Shown in pieces: positions 1 through 10,259 of a stretch of 64,000 nt of DNA. The DNA comes from Hypericum androsaemum. Taxonomy: Eukaryota; Streptophyta; Magnoliopsida; Malpighiales; Hypericaceae. Below the pieces are notes generated by a model, which had not been told where the DNA came from, made no database searches, and saw only the letters and a list, made by a program, of their open reading frames with translations. The translations under genes and the position numbers were made by a program. Numbering within the stretch: position 1 is the stretch's first letter; each line of letters starts with the position of its first letter. The stretch lies in NCBI GenBank assembly GCA_963995505.1, contig OZ023198.1, forward strand, positions 12,205,141-12,269,140, given 5' to 3'.

Positions 1-707
1 CTTCGGGCAGCTGTCCGAGGCCCTTTTTGATGTTAATTGGAATAAGTATGACTCGATTGGTCAGTTTTTTACCACAGGGTACTAAAGTGATTTTGGGCGA
101 TACCACTAGGTACTAAAGTAGACTTTTCCCAAAAAAAAATTATATGTTAATTTCAATAGATCCAAGTAGGATATATTAAAATATGATTCATTTATGGGTA
201 GGGTAATATCATTACCGTATCAAGATTAAGATATTAATTTTAAAAATTGACTCATATTCTAGACTCAACTGACCTTAGACGAACGTTTAAAAAAATGTTG
301 AACTGCGAATCACCCATTTAGGTGTGCTATGTTTGGGGTTGGTAGGCCATCTTGTGAAATAAAATAAATTGGACTAGAAATGAAATAAATTGGCCGGAAT
401 ATGAATTATGAAATTTATATTTTGACTATTTAATATATATATATAATTTTAAAATAGTAAAAAATTTAAAAACTATGATCATGTCTGACCGAAGTATTGA
501 TCGAATGACCTAAGAGGATAGGAAAAATCTCAGGTTGGCATTCTGGGCTTTTTTAAAAGACTTCCCTTTTGTAAACCGTCAGACTTGAAATGACAAATGG
601 GCTTCAAGTTTCGGGTCAGCCTAAAAGCTACAAGCCTACAACCTCTGTTTTACCCTTCGTCCACCTAAAACCCCCGAAACTGACAAACGCTAAACCCCCA
701 GAGTACC
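1..707. other. Non-coding left edge
   Basis: I see no gene here. The stretch from about 130 to 350 is similar to 54270-54410 joined to 56937-57000, so the left end of duplication unit N1 lies near position 130. Copy 2 lacks roughly 350-785, which includes the start codon of the next gene. Confidence 0.6.
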
Positions 708-1627
708 ATGAAGCGAGCTGTCTCAAGGAACTTCACAATCTACACCAACCCTAAATCCAACCCATTGATTTCCTCAATCTCTGGATGGTCCAGTCCACGT
801 CAACAACAACCCAGATGGTGGTTCTCATCCAAGTCCCAACCAAAAGACTCCCAATTGGATCACAAGCCAAGCAGCTCCACCGACAATAGTAATGGTGGTG
901 GCGATGAACACTACCAGCCAATTGGGAACCATGGTAAGTGAAAAGGGTTCCTTTAATTAAGACCCGGGAAGCGGTTTCCCGTGTCTGATTGCTGTTTCGG
1001 TTGTAAAGTTTGTTGCTTTATGTTTAGGGTTTTAGTAATGGTGGTGGTACTTTTTGATTTCACCCATCGAAGCTGTTTCCGGGTTTGGTTGTAAAGTTTC
1101 TTGCTTGATTGTGTTTAGGGTTGTAGTAATGTTAGTGATACTTTTGATTTCCGGGTTTGGTTGCTGTTTGGGTTGTAAAGCTTGTTGCTTTGGGTTTAGT
1201 GTTTTGGTCATGGTAGTGGTACTTTTGATTTCACTCCTCGTTTGGTGTTAAAAGTTTCTTGCTTGATTTGTGTTTAGGGTTGTAGTTTGAGGTTTCTTTT
1301 CTGGGCTGTGTGTTTTTTGTTGTTGAAGTGGATATTGGATTTGCAGAGTTGAAGAGGCAGATAGAGAAGTTCTATGATGGTGGTGATGAAGATGATTTGC
1401 CTTCCATATTTGAGGCCATTTTGAGGAGGAAGTTGGCGGGGGTCAAGGGTGAGGAGGATGCCAAGTTAATGAAAGACCTTGACGTCGATCATCCGCTTGA
1501 TCGTTCCGAGGAGGACGGAGAACCCGATTCTGAGAGCGACGAGGACGAGGACGACGACTATGATAGTGGTTATGATGAGGATGGGGATTTAGGCAATGCC
1601 AAAGGAATCGGGGAACAGGCTGGTTAA
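708..1627 (+). pseudogene. Truncated mS35-like mitochondrial ribosomal protein gene, copy 1
   Basis: Two exons join in frame: 708-933 (donor GTAAGT) and 1347-1627 (acceptor TTGCAG), with a split GAG codon, giving 168 residues. The N-terminus is rich in Arg and Ser with few acidic residues, like a mitochondrial presequence. Exon 2 contains the block LPSIFEAILRRKLAG followed by an Asp/Glu-rich stretch. From memory this resembles plant mitochondrial S24/S35 (mS35) proteins, which are much longer, so this would be a 5' fragment that ends early. A GTGAGT donor follows the stop at about 1667, suggesting the original exon ran on. The family name is inferred and could be wrong. Copy 2 (57118-57961) has lost the start and carries an extra stop. 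Confidence 0.5.
1000..1292. repeat. Intronic tandem repeat, about 70-90 bp units
   Basis: Roughly four degenerate units of 70-90 bp, each with a GGTTGTAAAG-like start and TTTAGGGTT in the middle, fill the intron of the mS35-like gene. The copy-2 intron (57310-57625) has the same structure. Confidence 0.7.
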
Positions 1628-2246
1628 CCAAGGATGATCAAGATGTGCATAATGGCGATTTGGAGTGAGTAGTGTTCATTGATTCAATGGATGATATGCT
1701 GTAATTCCCTGATGTGGTATAGTGTAGATTAGTCCATGGAAATATATTGAATCCATCTCTTAGAGCTTGTTCTTCAACATTCATTTCGAGGTACTGGTAC
1801 TCATCAACTCAGTCTTCTGTACTCAGCAAAAGGCTTGGCGAATTTAGTGTTGAATGTATCCGACCGCCTCTTTTGTCTAATATAACATCATCAAAGTGTT
1901 CAAACGAGTCTGGACATTCGAAGGTTAGGAATCACAGTTAAGATTGATCTTTCCCATTTTTGCTTTCATGATATTGCTCTGCCAAGAATTGTTAATCTGC
2001 TCTTTCCTCTAGGCTCTGCAGCAATGGACTTCAAAGACTGATACATAATTTCTTTTCCTTTTCCTGCATTGAGGTGCCCTACTAAACTCATTCTCTTATT
2101 GCTTTAGAGCTTTTGACGCTTCGGGTTCTGAAATGCTTGGTGCTTGGTAGTTGGGTCACAAGTTCAAGTCATTAGGATGCAGCAACTTTATACTGAGCAA
2201 CCAGTTGTTGAATGCTTAAGAAATTCTTGGTCTCGTGTATCTGCAT
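1628..2246. other. Non-coding, duplicated in N2
   Basis: No supported gene. A short open frame starts at 1747, but its ATG is not conserved in the copy-2 sequence (about 58090), so I do not call it. Similarity to copy 2 continues through 2240. Confidence 0.5.
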
Positions 2247-2921
2247 CTATGTTGTCAATAGCAGATAGCGTCGCGTAGCGGCTACCCCTCTAAAATGCTA
2301 TAGCGGTAGCAGGATGACCGCTATTGAGACGACTAAAAATCAGTGTACAAAGTAAACATAAATACTAAAAAATAGACATATTAACTTACTGGGCAACAAA
2401 AAAACACAGAACAACCACCAAATTACAAACAAAGCAACTAAAAGTAAGCCAAAAAAGAGAAAAATCACTTACCCAATACCCAAAACTTACACAGCAACTA
2501 AAAAATCACTTCCCCAAAATTTATTAACTTACTCGACAACTGAAAAAAAGGGGAAAAATCACTTACCCAATACCCAAAACTTACACAGCAACTAAAAAAA
2601 TAACTTACCCAATACCCAAAACTTATTAACTTACTCGGCAACTGAAAAAAAGGGAAAAAATCACTTGCCCAATACCCAAAACTACCTATATGCCCTCTAT
2701 AAATAAGTAAACAGTTAAAAAATCAGGGGTATTTAAGGAATTCTTGCCAAAATCTAAAATAGCAACCAAATAGCGGCCAAAAAGCGGTATAGCGGCCGCT
2801 ATTTGGCCGCTATAGCCGCTACTGTCTATAGCGTTTAACAGCAGCATAGCGTAGCGGTGGGTGCCCAAAACGCTACATAGCGCCGCTATAGCGCCGCTAT
2901 AGCGCGCTATTGAGAACATAG
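2247..2921. mobile_element. hAT-like non-autonomous element, 675 bp
   Basis: The 16-bp terminal inverted repeats CTATGTTGTCAATAGC (2247-2262) and GCTATTGAGAACATAG (2906-2921) match with one mismatch. They are flanked by the 8-bp direct repeat ATCTGCAT (2239-2246 and 2922-2929). The paralogous site in N2 near 59545 has one copy of the target (GTCTGCAT) and no element. Both ends are rich in repeated TAGCGG/CCGCTA motifs, like hAT subterminal repeats. There is no transposase frame. The 8-bp target repeat points to hAT; the superfamily is inferred. Confidence 0.85.
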
Positions 2922-3119
2922 ATCTGCATCTTAGTTTTGACAGTTTAATTTCTGTGTTGGTAGTAAGTTCAACAGATTCTTACTTCTCGTGATGATGTGT
3001 TAAAGAAGAAGCAGTTCTGTTATACTTATTTGCTCAGTTGCGAGTATCTAATAATCACCTTCATCTTCTCCTTTTCTACCCTACAGTTTTTGGGTTAATT
3101 GATATTTTGTCCATGGTGT

Positions 3120-3960
3120 TACTCAGCTGATGCAACCTTAATGGGCTGCAAGATACAATGACAAAATACCAGCTCAAGATATCTTCATCGACAATATTCA
3201 GTTGAGTGAAGCTTATCCGGCACTTGCACGCGATACCGAGGTCATGGAGCCAAGACATCTAGAAGGTTTTAACAAGAAAACCTTATTCGTTTTCTGCGTC
3301 TCTGCCGTGGTTTTCTATATATTGTGAAGCATGTTTGCCTTGCCCTGCTTTACTTGGACCAAGCTTTTGTCCGTTTGGCTGAATGCTTTAACCAGTTACC
3401 CTGTATTATACTTTCCAATTGAACTTGCTTTGATTGCATTAACACAAAAATGTGGAGGCCGTGGCAGATATTTCGAAGAGGTTTAACGACACAATCAAAA
3501 AATTATCTGACATTACCCTGTTGCCTTGTGCTTATGCGGGCACTGGGAATTTTCTCAAGGTACTCCTCTGTTCTTGTCGTCCCAGTTGAAACAAAAGAAA
3601 TTACTTGCCCAGATTATCTCTGTATATAATGTTATGCTCACATCGTTGAATGTGGATTAGTTTCCTTGTTAATGATATACTCTCTGCAGTGCAGGTTCAG
3701 AACCTTGTCGGTCGTTGTGCTCAGCAGTGCGGAAATCCAGCAGGGACCAGCTGCGCTTGGAATTGCAATGACGGGGCCTGAAATGTGCACACACTCTGCT
3801 GAGCATCTTTTGCAGTTTGGGGAACACGACATCCGCCGTGCAGTTCCTTTTGCTCGTGGCCTCCTCCGCATATCAAACCCGAATGTAATTCGTCTCCTTG
3901 AAGAACCACTTGTTCAAGCATACGAAGCTCTGTTGTATGTCATGGATTGAATGCGAGCTA
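3120..3960 (+). pseudogene. 26S proteasome subunit RPN1 pseudogene, copy 1
   Basis: Several exon remnants match RPN1, the non-ATPase base subunit (PSMD2 type) of the 19S regulatory particle. About 3188-3262 reads LSEAYPALARDTEVMEP. About 3450-3558 reads NVEAVADISKRFNDTI and then LLPCAYAGTG. About 3690-3730 reads VQNLVGRCAQQ. About 3730-3890 reads QQGPAALGIAM and EHLLQFGEHDIRRAVPFA. The last two blocks lie in different frames, so there is a frameshift near 3730. The region between AIAMTG and the EHLLQ block is shortened, and most of the roughly 890-residue protein is absent. Intron-like spacers remain, which suggests a DNA-level copy rather than a processed one. Family identification rests on recalled RPN1 sequence. 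Confidence 0.8.
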
Positions 3961-4720
3961 CACAGTTCCCCTAATGGTCAAACATTATGGTTGTGAGTTG
4001 TCAGGCTTGATACAAATTCATATGAAGCTTTAGCAGAGAATATGGTTGCAAAATCAAAGAAGTCGTAGGAATTTCTGAGGACTTGTTCCTCCCGACCACC
4101 ACCTGAATCACGCGTGTTAAATGTTATTTGAATTTCAATTTCCTGTGTTCCAAATTCCATGTATGGAAATGCTTCATCTCTTTCCCATTAATATATATAT
4201 TTTTGGTGATACTTTGTATGTGTTTTCCGGTGTGATAATTGTTAATTGGCTTCTCCCGAGGTGGGACCAAACATCCAATTGGCTTTCCTTGCAAATTTGT
4301 AATCTTATTACCAACATCTCCCTCCCATCAAAAAATAATGATCGCATTTATTATCCAACTCTTAATATCCTCCGCCATCAAACTTCCACTTCCAATTTGG
4401 GCCTGTGGTGTGTTTTTGCCCCTTTAGGCTCTGGGCTTTATGATCCGGCCCAACCCAGCCAAGCAACAGTTTTGGAATGTTTTCTTAAATTTCCAGATAA
4501 TTTAATCGATTACCCAATTGTCTGATTTTCTTAGATGATGTGCTTTTTTAAATTCACTGCGTCCTTTTCCATATGTGTTTTATGTTTAGTTTACTCCCTT
4601 TAAATACTATATTCTTACACAGAAAAATAATAGTGTGTCAGTCTGGGTAATTTATATTTTGGAAAAAAGTTAAAAAGAGTGTCGGTGGATGCAAATTGGA
4701 AATAAATATCATTGCCCACT
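3961..4720. other. Non-coding spacer before NLR promoter
   Basis: No gene. The part from about 4273 onward is shared with 60350-60770. The open frame at 4121-4525 is only partly kept in copy 2 and has no recognisable domain. Confidence 0.5.
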
Positions 4721-4751
4721 TCTAACCTGGGCCCCACTGGGACGCGCATTA

Positions 4752-4757
4752 TTGACT
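4752..4757 (+). promoter_or_regulatory. Candidate W-box (TTGACT)
   Basis: A TTGAC core lies upstream of the NLR leader exon, in a block conserved in copy 2 (TTGACT at 60834-60839). WRKY factors bind TTGAC cores in many defence promoters. One short match is weak evidence. Confidence 0.25.
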
Positions 4758-4907
4758 ACCTGCTTACTTTCAGACAAAACCAATCTAGTCTCTCTTATCT
4801 TTGTAAGAGGAAGTCACAAGAAGAAGAGAGGAAAAAAAAAGGGAAGAGCTATTGCAGATCTCAATTTCAAGTGATTTTGTTGGAATCGGTTGCTGTCGAG
4901 ATCCCAG

Positions 4908-5473
4908 GTGATGTTCGTTAACTCTGTCTGTCTCTATGCTTCTTGCTAAGTGGGTTTTCTTTCCTTTTTTTTCTTATCAAGGGAGAGAGATCAAACAAGT
5001 GGCACCTCTTGCAGATTTAATAATAATATTATTGTTCTAATCCTTTGATTGATTTTACCCATTTTATTAGCAGCTTCTAATATTATTCTAATCATGAGAG
5101 ATCTTTGGTTATAATAAGGATCTGTCTTCCTCAGTATCCCCACACTTTGAAGATTTAGGCATACCCATTGACATAACTAAAACATTTAGTAGAACAAATA
5201 AAGAGAAGAAGAGATTAAGGATTTGTTTAGCGTGACATATTCAAGGAGTAGATACCATATTCAACGAGTTGCTAGTAGATTAAGAAGTTATATATATATA
5301 TATATGCACACATATATAAAAGTTTCAATCAACTGATGAGTATCTTGGTTCAGATTAATTATGTGTTTTTATGCAAATGAATAATCATTATTCAAGTGAT
5401 TTGTATATTGTTCCGATTGACTCCAATATTGTTGCTTTCGTAATCCTGACATCCCTGTGGGGATGCTATGTAG
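4908..5473 (+). other. 5' leader intron of NLR copy 1
   Basis: The donor CAG|GTGATG and the acceptor GCTATGTAG|GAGAG sit just before the ATG at 5484. The same pair occurs in copy 2 (60978-61261), where the intron is about 280 bp shorter because of one internal deletion. The NLR remnant at 58577-59494 shows the same leader-exon, intron and ATG arrangement. Confidence 0.65.
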
Positions 5474-5483
5474 GAGAGACCCG

Positions 5484-8400
5484 ATGGCTGCTGCATTGGT
5501 TGGGGGAGCATTCCTCTCTGGTGCCCTCCAGGTTCTGTTCGATAGATTGGCCCCTAAGGCAACCATTTGGGACTTGTTCAAGACCCCAAACTCCAACAGC
5601 AAGAAACTGCTCAAGAAGCTCAAGAACACCCTCCTCTATTTTAGCAAGGTGCTGGATGACGCAGAGAAGAAGGAGATCACCGACCTTAATGTTAAAGCAT
5701 GGTTAGATGAGCTCAAGGATGTTGTCTATGAGGCCGATGACTTGCTTGCTGAGATTGCTTATGACATTCATAATGCTACAGCTGTCGAATCTGCTTCTGC
5801 TGATGGTCAGCCAAGAAGGCCTTTGGCTTTCCTTGATGATCTGTCTTGGGAAGGAACCAAGTTCCAAGGGAAGTTGGAGCAGATCCTTGAGAGACTTGCT
5901 GAACTGAAGGAAGAAAAGGATGTTCTGCGCTTGGAGGACTCTAGCCAAGTGGATGTCTCTAACTTACCTTTGGAAAGAAGAACTACTTCACTGGTTGACC
6001 AATCTGAGGTGCACGGCCGCGAAGTTGATAAAGTAGATATTACAAGGTTGTTGATGTCCAAAGAAACAAATGGCACTGATGGCTTGGGGGTGATTGCTAT
6101 TGTGGGTATGGGCGGGCTGGGGAAAACCACTCTTGCTCAGCTTGTCTATGGGCAGAATGAAGAATTGAAACAGTTTGAACGCAAAGCTTGGGTCTGTGTT
6201 TCAGAAGAAACTGATGTTTTCAAGATAACAAGAAATATCCTTGAAGGATTTGCTCCTGAGGTTGCAGGTCTTGGCCAATTGGCTCCAGATTATTTTCAGA
6301 CAAAGCTGAAGGATACTTTAACTGAGAAGAGATTTTTGCTTGTTCTTGATGATGTTTGGGACGAAAGATCGGAATCGTGGGAGAATTTACTAAAGCCTTT
6401 GAAGCATGGATTGCAGGGTAGTAGGATCATTGTAACTACACGGAGCACTCAAGTGGCATCCTTCGCATCCACTGTTCCATCTTATCCTTTGAAGGAGTTA
6501 ACTGAAGATGAATGTTGGTCAGTATTTGCAAGATGTGCATTTAAAGGTGAAGATCCAAGTGCTTATCCGGATCTGGTAGCAATCGGAAGGAAAATAGTTG
6601 CAAAATGCAGAGGGTTGCCTCTGGCTGCAAACGCTCTAGGAAGTCTTCTGAGTGAAGAAAGGGACGCAGCCGAATGGGAGTGGATAATGAAAAGCGAGAT
6701 GTGGAATCTGGAAGATCGTCGTATTCTTCCTGCATTGAGGTTGAGCTACCATTATCTTTCATCAAGTCTCAAAAGATGCTTTGCTTATTGTGCATTATTT
6801 TCGAAGGACTATGAATTCAAAATTGATGAATTGGTCAGATTGTGGATGGCGGCTGGTCTTTTGGATTCTCATAAAACAAAAAGGCCGATGGAAGAAATTG
6901 GGGTTGATTGCTTTAAAGCTCTCTTTTCGAGATCGTTCTTCCAAAAATCAAGTGCGAATTCCTCGCGCTTCGTCATGCATGATCTCATTCATGATCTGGC
7001 TAAATTAGTAGCCGGAGATTTTTACCACCAGATGGAAGATGATAATGAATGGATGCTGCCAGAAAAGACTCATCATTTGTCATATCTATCAACTTATTAT
7101 AATACCTCGCAAAAATTTGCAGGCATTTATCAGAGCAAGTCACTGCGGTCATTTTTACCCATACGTTCATCCATTTGGCACGGGTATGAATATATGGCTA
7201 GTGATGTCGTCGAGCATTTATTTGGGGCATCTAAACGCCTCCGGATACTGTCTCTCTCCAACTACGTCAACATAAAGGAAATTCCTGAATCTATTGGAAA
7301 CTTGAAGCTTTTGCGGTATCTGGATCTTTCTAGGACAAGCATCATAAGGCTGCCTGATGTTGTTTGCAAACTGTGTAATCTGGAGACTCTGTGGCTAGAA
7401 GATTGCAAGAAGCTAGAGGAGGTACCTGATTCAATTGTTGACTTGAAGTGCTTGCACTTCTTGAATCTTGCCGGAACAGCTATCAATAAATTGCCAACTA
7501 ATCTGTGCAATCTTGTGAACCTATGCTTCCTTGACATTAGTGGGACAAAGTTGAAAGAGATGCCTCCAAAGCTGGGCAATCTGACAAGGCTTCAGAAGTT
7601 GACAGATTTCGTTGTTAAGGAAGGGGGTTCCTACAGCTCCATTGAAGAGTTGAAAGAGCTCTCAAAGTTGAAGGGGGAGCTCCGTATTTGGAACCTTCAA
7701 AACGTTGTGCATGCACAAGGTGCTTCGGGAAGCAATTTGAAAGGGAAAAAGAATCTCAAAGATTTGAAGTTGAACTGGGAAGGTGATGATGCTGATGATT
7801 CACAGCATGAGCTAAAAGTACTGGAAGGGCTTGAACCTCCTTGTACGCTAGAGCATCTTACTGTGAGGGGTTACAGGAGCACCAAGTTCCCAGATTGGGT
7901 TGGCCACCGCTTGTTCTCGAATCTGGTTTCTTTGAGAATTAAAGGGTGCAATAACTGTTATGAAATGCCACCGCTTGGACATGTGGAGTCGCTTAAACAA
8001 CTCTATATTTCTGAATGCAATGGCATTGTGTTTATCGGTCCTAGTTTCTATGGTAGTCCCCTTCCTGCAACAGATAGGCCTCCGTTTAAATCCCTTGAAG
8101 TTCTGCATTTTGAAGGGATGCCCGAGTGGGTAACATGGGAGCGATATGATGGTGCTTTTCCTGATCTTCAAGAACTCCATCTATCAAACTGCCCCAAACT
8201 TACGAATGCCTTGCCTGGTGAACTACCGTCTCTCAAGAAGCTTCGGATCACAGGATGTGACCAACTTGTAGCTCCATCATTTCCACGGGCTCCAGCCATT
8301 GTTGAGGTGATACTTCAGGACATAACCTGTGGAGTGCATCTTTTTTTAGGACTGCATTCTAGTCTTTATCTCTCTAAAACCCACAAGTCATCTCTTGATC

Positions 8401-9530
8401 AAATGTTGGTAGACATTCAACGAATGGGTGCAAGTATTGCTGATCTGAAAGGATTAAAAATTGGCTACAGTGATTTGGCATCTGGATATCAAGGTACGGA
8501 ATCATGTAGCCCTTTGGAAGGGGTTCTCGAGAACTTCAAGTGTCTTTATTCCCTCAGCATCAATAAATGTCGGAAAGTGGTATGTTTCCCCAAGTGTGAG
8601 TTAGCTTCTCCAATTCTGACCAAGCTAGAGTTATTTCATCTTGAAAATCTCAAGTCACTGCCAGCGCAGATGAAGTCAGTTCTCCCTTGTCTTGTGGATT
8701 TGAGGTTGATATTTTGCCCTGAGCTGGAGTCGTTTCCGGAAGGGGGTTTACCTTCCAAATTAGAATCACTCAAAATTTCCGATTGCGAGAAGCTCATGGC
8801 GGGGAGGAAGCAGTGGAACTTACAAGCACTACCATCTCTGTCATCTCTGGAAGTTGATGGCGAGGGGTACTCTTTTGATGAAACTGAATCCTTCCCGGAG
8901 GCAACTTTGTTGCCTCCCACGCTCACCACTCTTGTCATGGGACGCCTTGATGGTTTGAAAACCCTAGACTACAAAGGTCTTCAGCACCTCACAAGTCTGC
9001 AAACACTTGGGATTTGGGGATGCTCCAGCCTTGAGAAGCTACCCGAAGAGGGACTGCCTCGATCTCTTACTACTCTTAAAATCTCGAATCTCCCGAATCT
9101 CAAGTCATTAAGCCCTATCCAGCGACTCACCTCCCTTGGAATCCTGTCCATAATGAGGTGTTGTGATAAGGTGGACTCAGAAGAAGTTGCGCTCCCCTCC
9201 ACCATCACCTCTCTTAGAGTAGATGGACTGAAGATGGAATCACTAGATGGGTGGGGTCTTCAACGCCTTACTTACCTTGAAGAGCTGAACATACGTTATT
9301 GTGACAACATTGAATCCATAACAGAAGAGGAGGGACTCCCCTCCTCTCTCAGGGCGGTTGAGCTAGTCGGCTGCCCTCAGCTCAAGTCCATTCAAAGAGA
9401 GGGCTTCCCTTCTTCCCTTGAACGTCTTTTTATCGACGGCTGCCCGCTGCTAGCAGAAAAGTACCAATGGGAAGGGGAAGAGTGGCACAACATTTCCTAC
9501 ATCCCCAACATACATATACATATATATTAG
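5484..9530 (+). CDS. CC-NBS-LRR disease resistance protein (RPP13-like 1 type), copy 1
   Basis: A single coding exon of 1348 residues encodes a predicted intracellular immune receptor. The N-terminus is an Rx-type coiled-coil with an EDVID-like YEADDLLAEI near residue 82. The NB-ARC domain has a P-loop GMGGLGKTT (residues 208-216), a kinase-2 motif LLVLDDVWD (D289/D290), RNBS-B GSRIIVTTR, GLPL (377-380), RNBS-D CFAYCALFSKDYEF (from residue 432) and MHD (498-500). Leucine-rich repeats fill about residue 580 to the end. I chose the ATG at 5484 because it follows a splice acceptor, and the ATG at 5463 would lie inside the leader intron. All ATPase motifs look intact. The usual P in the YCxLFPKDYEF motif is S here, while copy 2 keeps P. 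No TIR or RPW8 domain and no integrated decoy domain is seen. Confidence 0.96.
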   Translation: MAAALVGGAFLSGALQVLFDRLAPKATIWDLFKTPNSNSKKLLKKLKNTLLYFSKVLDDAEKKEITDLNVKAWLDELKDVVYEADDLLAEIAYDIHNATAVESASADGQPRRPLAFLDDLSWEGTKFQGKLEQILERLAELKEEKDVLRLEDSSQVDVSNLPLERRTTSLVDQSEVHGREVDKVDITRLLMSKETNGTDGLGVIAIVGMGGLGKTTLAQLVYGQNEELKQFERKAWVCVSEETDVFKITRNILEGFAPEVAGLGQLAPDYFQTKLKDTLTEKRFLLVLDDVWDERSESWENLLKPLKHGLQGSRIIVTTRSTQVASFASTVPSYPLKELTEDECWSVFARCAFKGEDPSAYPDLVAIGRKIVAKCRGLPLAANALGSLLSEERDAAEWEWIMKSEMWNLEDRRILPALRLSYHYLSSSLKRCFAYCALFSKDYEFKIDELVRLWMAAGLLDSHKTKRPMEEIGVDCFKALFSRSFFQKSSANSSRFVMHDLIHDLAKLVAGDFYHQMEDDNEWMLPEKTHHLSYLSTYYNTSQKFAGIYQSKSLRSFLPIRSSIWHGYEYMASDVVEHLFGASKRLRILSLSNYVNIKEIPESIGNLKLLRYLDLSRTSIIRLPDVVCKLCNLETLWLEDCKKLEEVPDSIVDLKCLHFLNLAGTAINKLPTNLCNLVNLCFLDISGTKLKEMPPKLGNLTRLQKLTDFVVKEGGSYSSIEELKELSKLKGELRIWNLQNVVHAQGASGSNLKGKKNLKDLKLNWEGDDADDSQHELKVLEGLEPPCTLEHLTVRGYRSTKFPDWVGHRLFSNLVSLRIKGCNNCYEMPPLGHVESLKQLYISECNGIVFIGPSFYGSPLPATDRPPFKSLEVLHFEGMPEWVTWERYDGAFPDLQELHLSNCPKLTNALPGELPSLKKLRITGCDQLVAPSFPRAPAIVEVILQDITCGVHLFLGLHSSLYLSKTHKSSLDQMLVDIQRMGASIADLKGLKIGYSDLASGYQGTESCSPLEGVLENFKCLYSLSINKCRKVVCFPKCELASPILTKLELFHLENLKSLPAQMKSVLPCLVDLRLIFCPELESFPEGGLPSKLESLKISDCEKLMAGRKQWNLQALPSLSSLEVDGEGYSFDETESFPEATLLPPTLTTLVMGRLDGLKTLDYKGLQHLTSLQTLGIWGCSSLEKLPEEGLPRSLTTLKISNLPNLKSLSPIQRLTSLGILSIMRCCDKVDSEEVALPSTITSLRVDGLKMESLDGWGLQRLTYLEELNIRYCDNIESITEEEGLPSSLRAVELVGCPQLKSIQREGFPSSLERLFIDGCPLLAEKYQWEGEEWHNISYIPNIHIHIY

Positions 9531-9694
9531 TTGATTAAAAGTCTACTTTGCCCAAATCGGTGGGAATCTTGTATTAATTTCTTCTTCTCCATTCGTCCTT
9601 GCTTCCTTCCACCCTCCCAAGTTAAAGTTCTAGTTCTGGAATTTAGGAGTATAGTTTTTTTTTCCTACTTTAAATTAAGCTGGCATGGTTCTTT
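9531..9694. other. NLR 3' flank
   Basis: AT-rich sequence between the NLR stop and the left edge of block A. No polyadenylation site can be fixed with confidence. Confidence 0.5.
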
Positions 9695-10259
9695 ATCTAG
9701 TACATGCAACCGGTTATAATTCAGTTATTAATTTATAATATTTGTTATTTTGCTGTATGTAATTTATAACATTTAAATTTTTTGCCGCAACTTAAAATCA
9801 AGTTGTAATCCATATACGATACAACATAAGTTGTGTGACAAACACAAGTTTAATCCGCTTTAATATCATATCATAATTTTATATTCAACCTATAACTTTA
9901 AAACAACGTCTATGTAAATAACTTAATAACCTCTAAGATAGCAAGATAATATTATACTTTTTCGAAAGTGAATTTATTGCATCTGAAAAGGAAGGAAAAC
10001 GTACCATGTCAGATCTGTTAAATTTAATCCAAGTAAACACCAAAACTTTTAAAAAGATTAATTAACGGTGCAACAGGATTTTGAGGTTTTTAATTGGTTT
10101 ATGGATGCAAATAATAAAATTAAGGGTAAATTACATCTAAGTCCCTGGTATTTGGTAAAATAGATGATGGGTCCTTGTGGTTTTGCTACTGATTTTGTTG
10201 TTCCCGTAGTTTGGTTTTATTATACTCTCGAGTCCCTAACTAACGTTATCAACCATTTT

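Larger units (their letters stand above)
130..9530 (+). repeat. Duplication unit N1
   Basis: This unit carries an mS35-like fragment, an RPN1 pseudogene and an NLR gene. It is repeated in direct orientation from about 54270 to the window end (N2). Order and strand are the same in both copies. Differences are a hAT-like element present only here (2247-2921), sequence missing from N2 (about 3726-4272, part of the NLR leader intron, and the mS35-like start), and insertions present only in N2 (54411-56936 and about 58577-59494). Confidence 0.9.

Noticed and set aside
1747..1941. 64-codon frame with a mitochondrial-like N-terminus
   Set aside because: The ATG and frame are not conserved in the N2 copy, and there is no recognisable domain.
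4121..4525. 134-codon plus-strand frame
   Set aside because: No domain, only partly kept open in the duplicate, and located in TE-like spacer before the NLR promoter.
5457..5483. Upstream extension of the NLR start (GTG or ATG at 5463)
   Set aside because: A leader-intron acceptor lies at 5473, conserved in three copies, so these bases are intronic. The ATG at 5484 is used.
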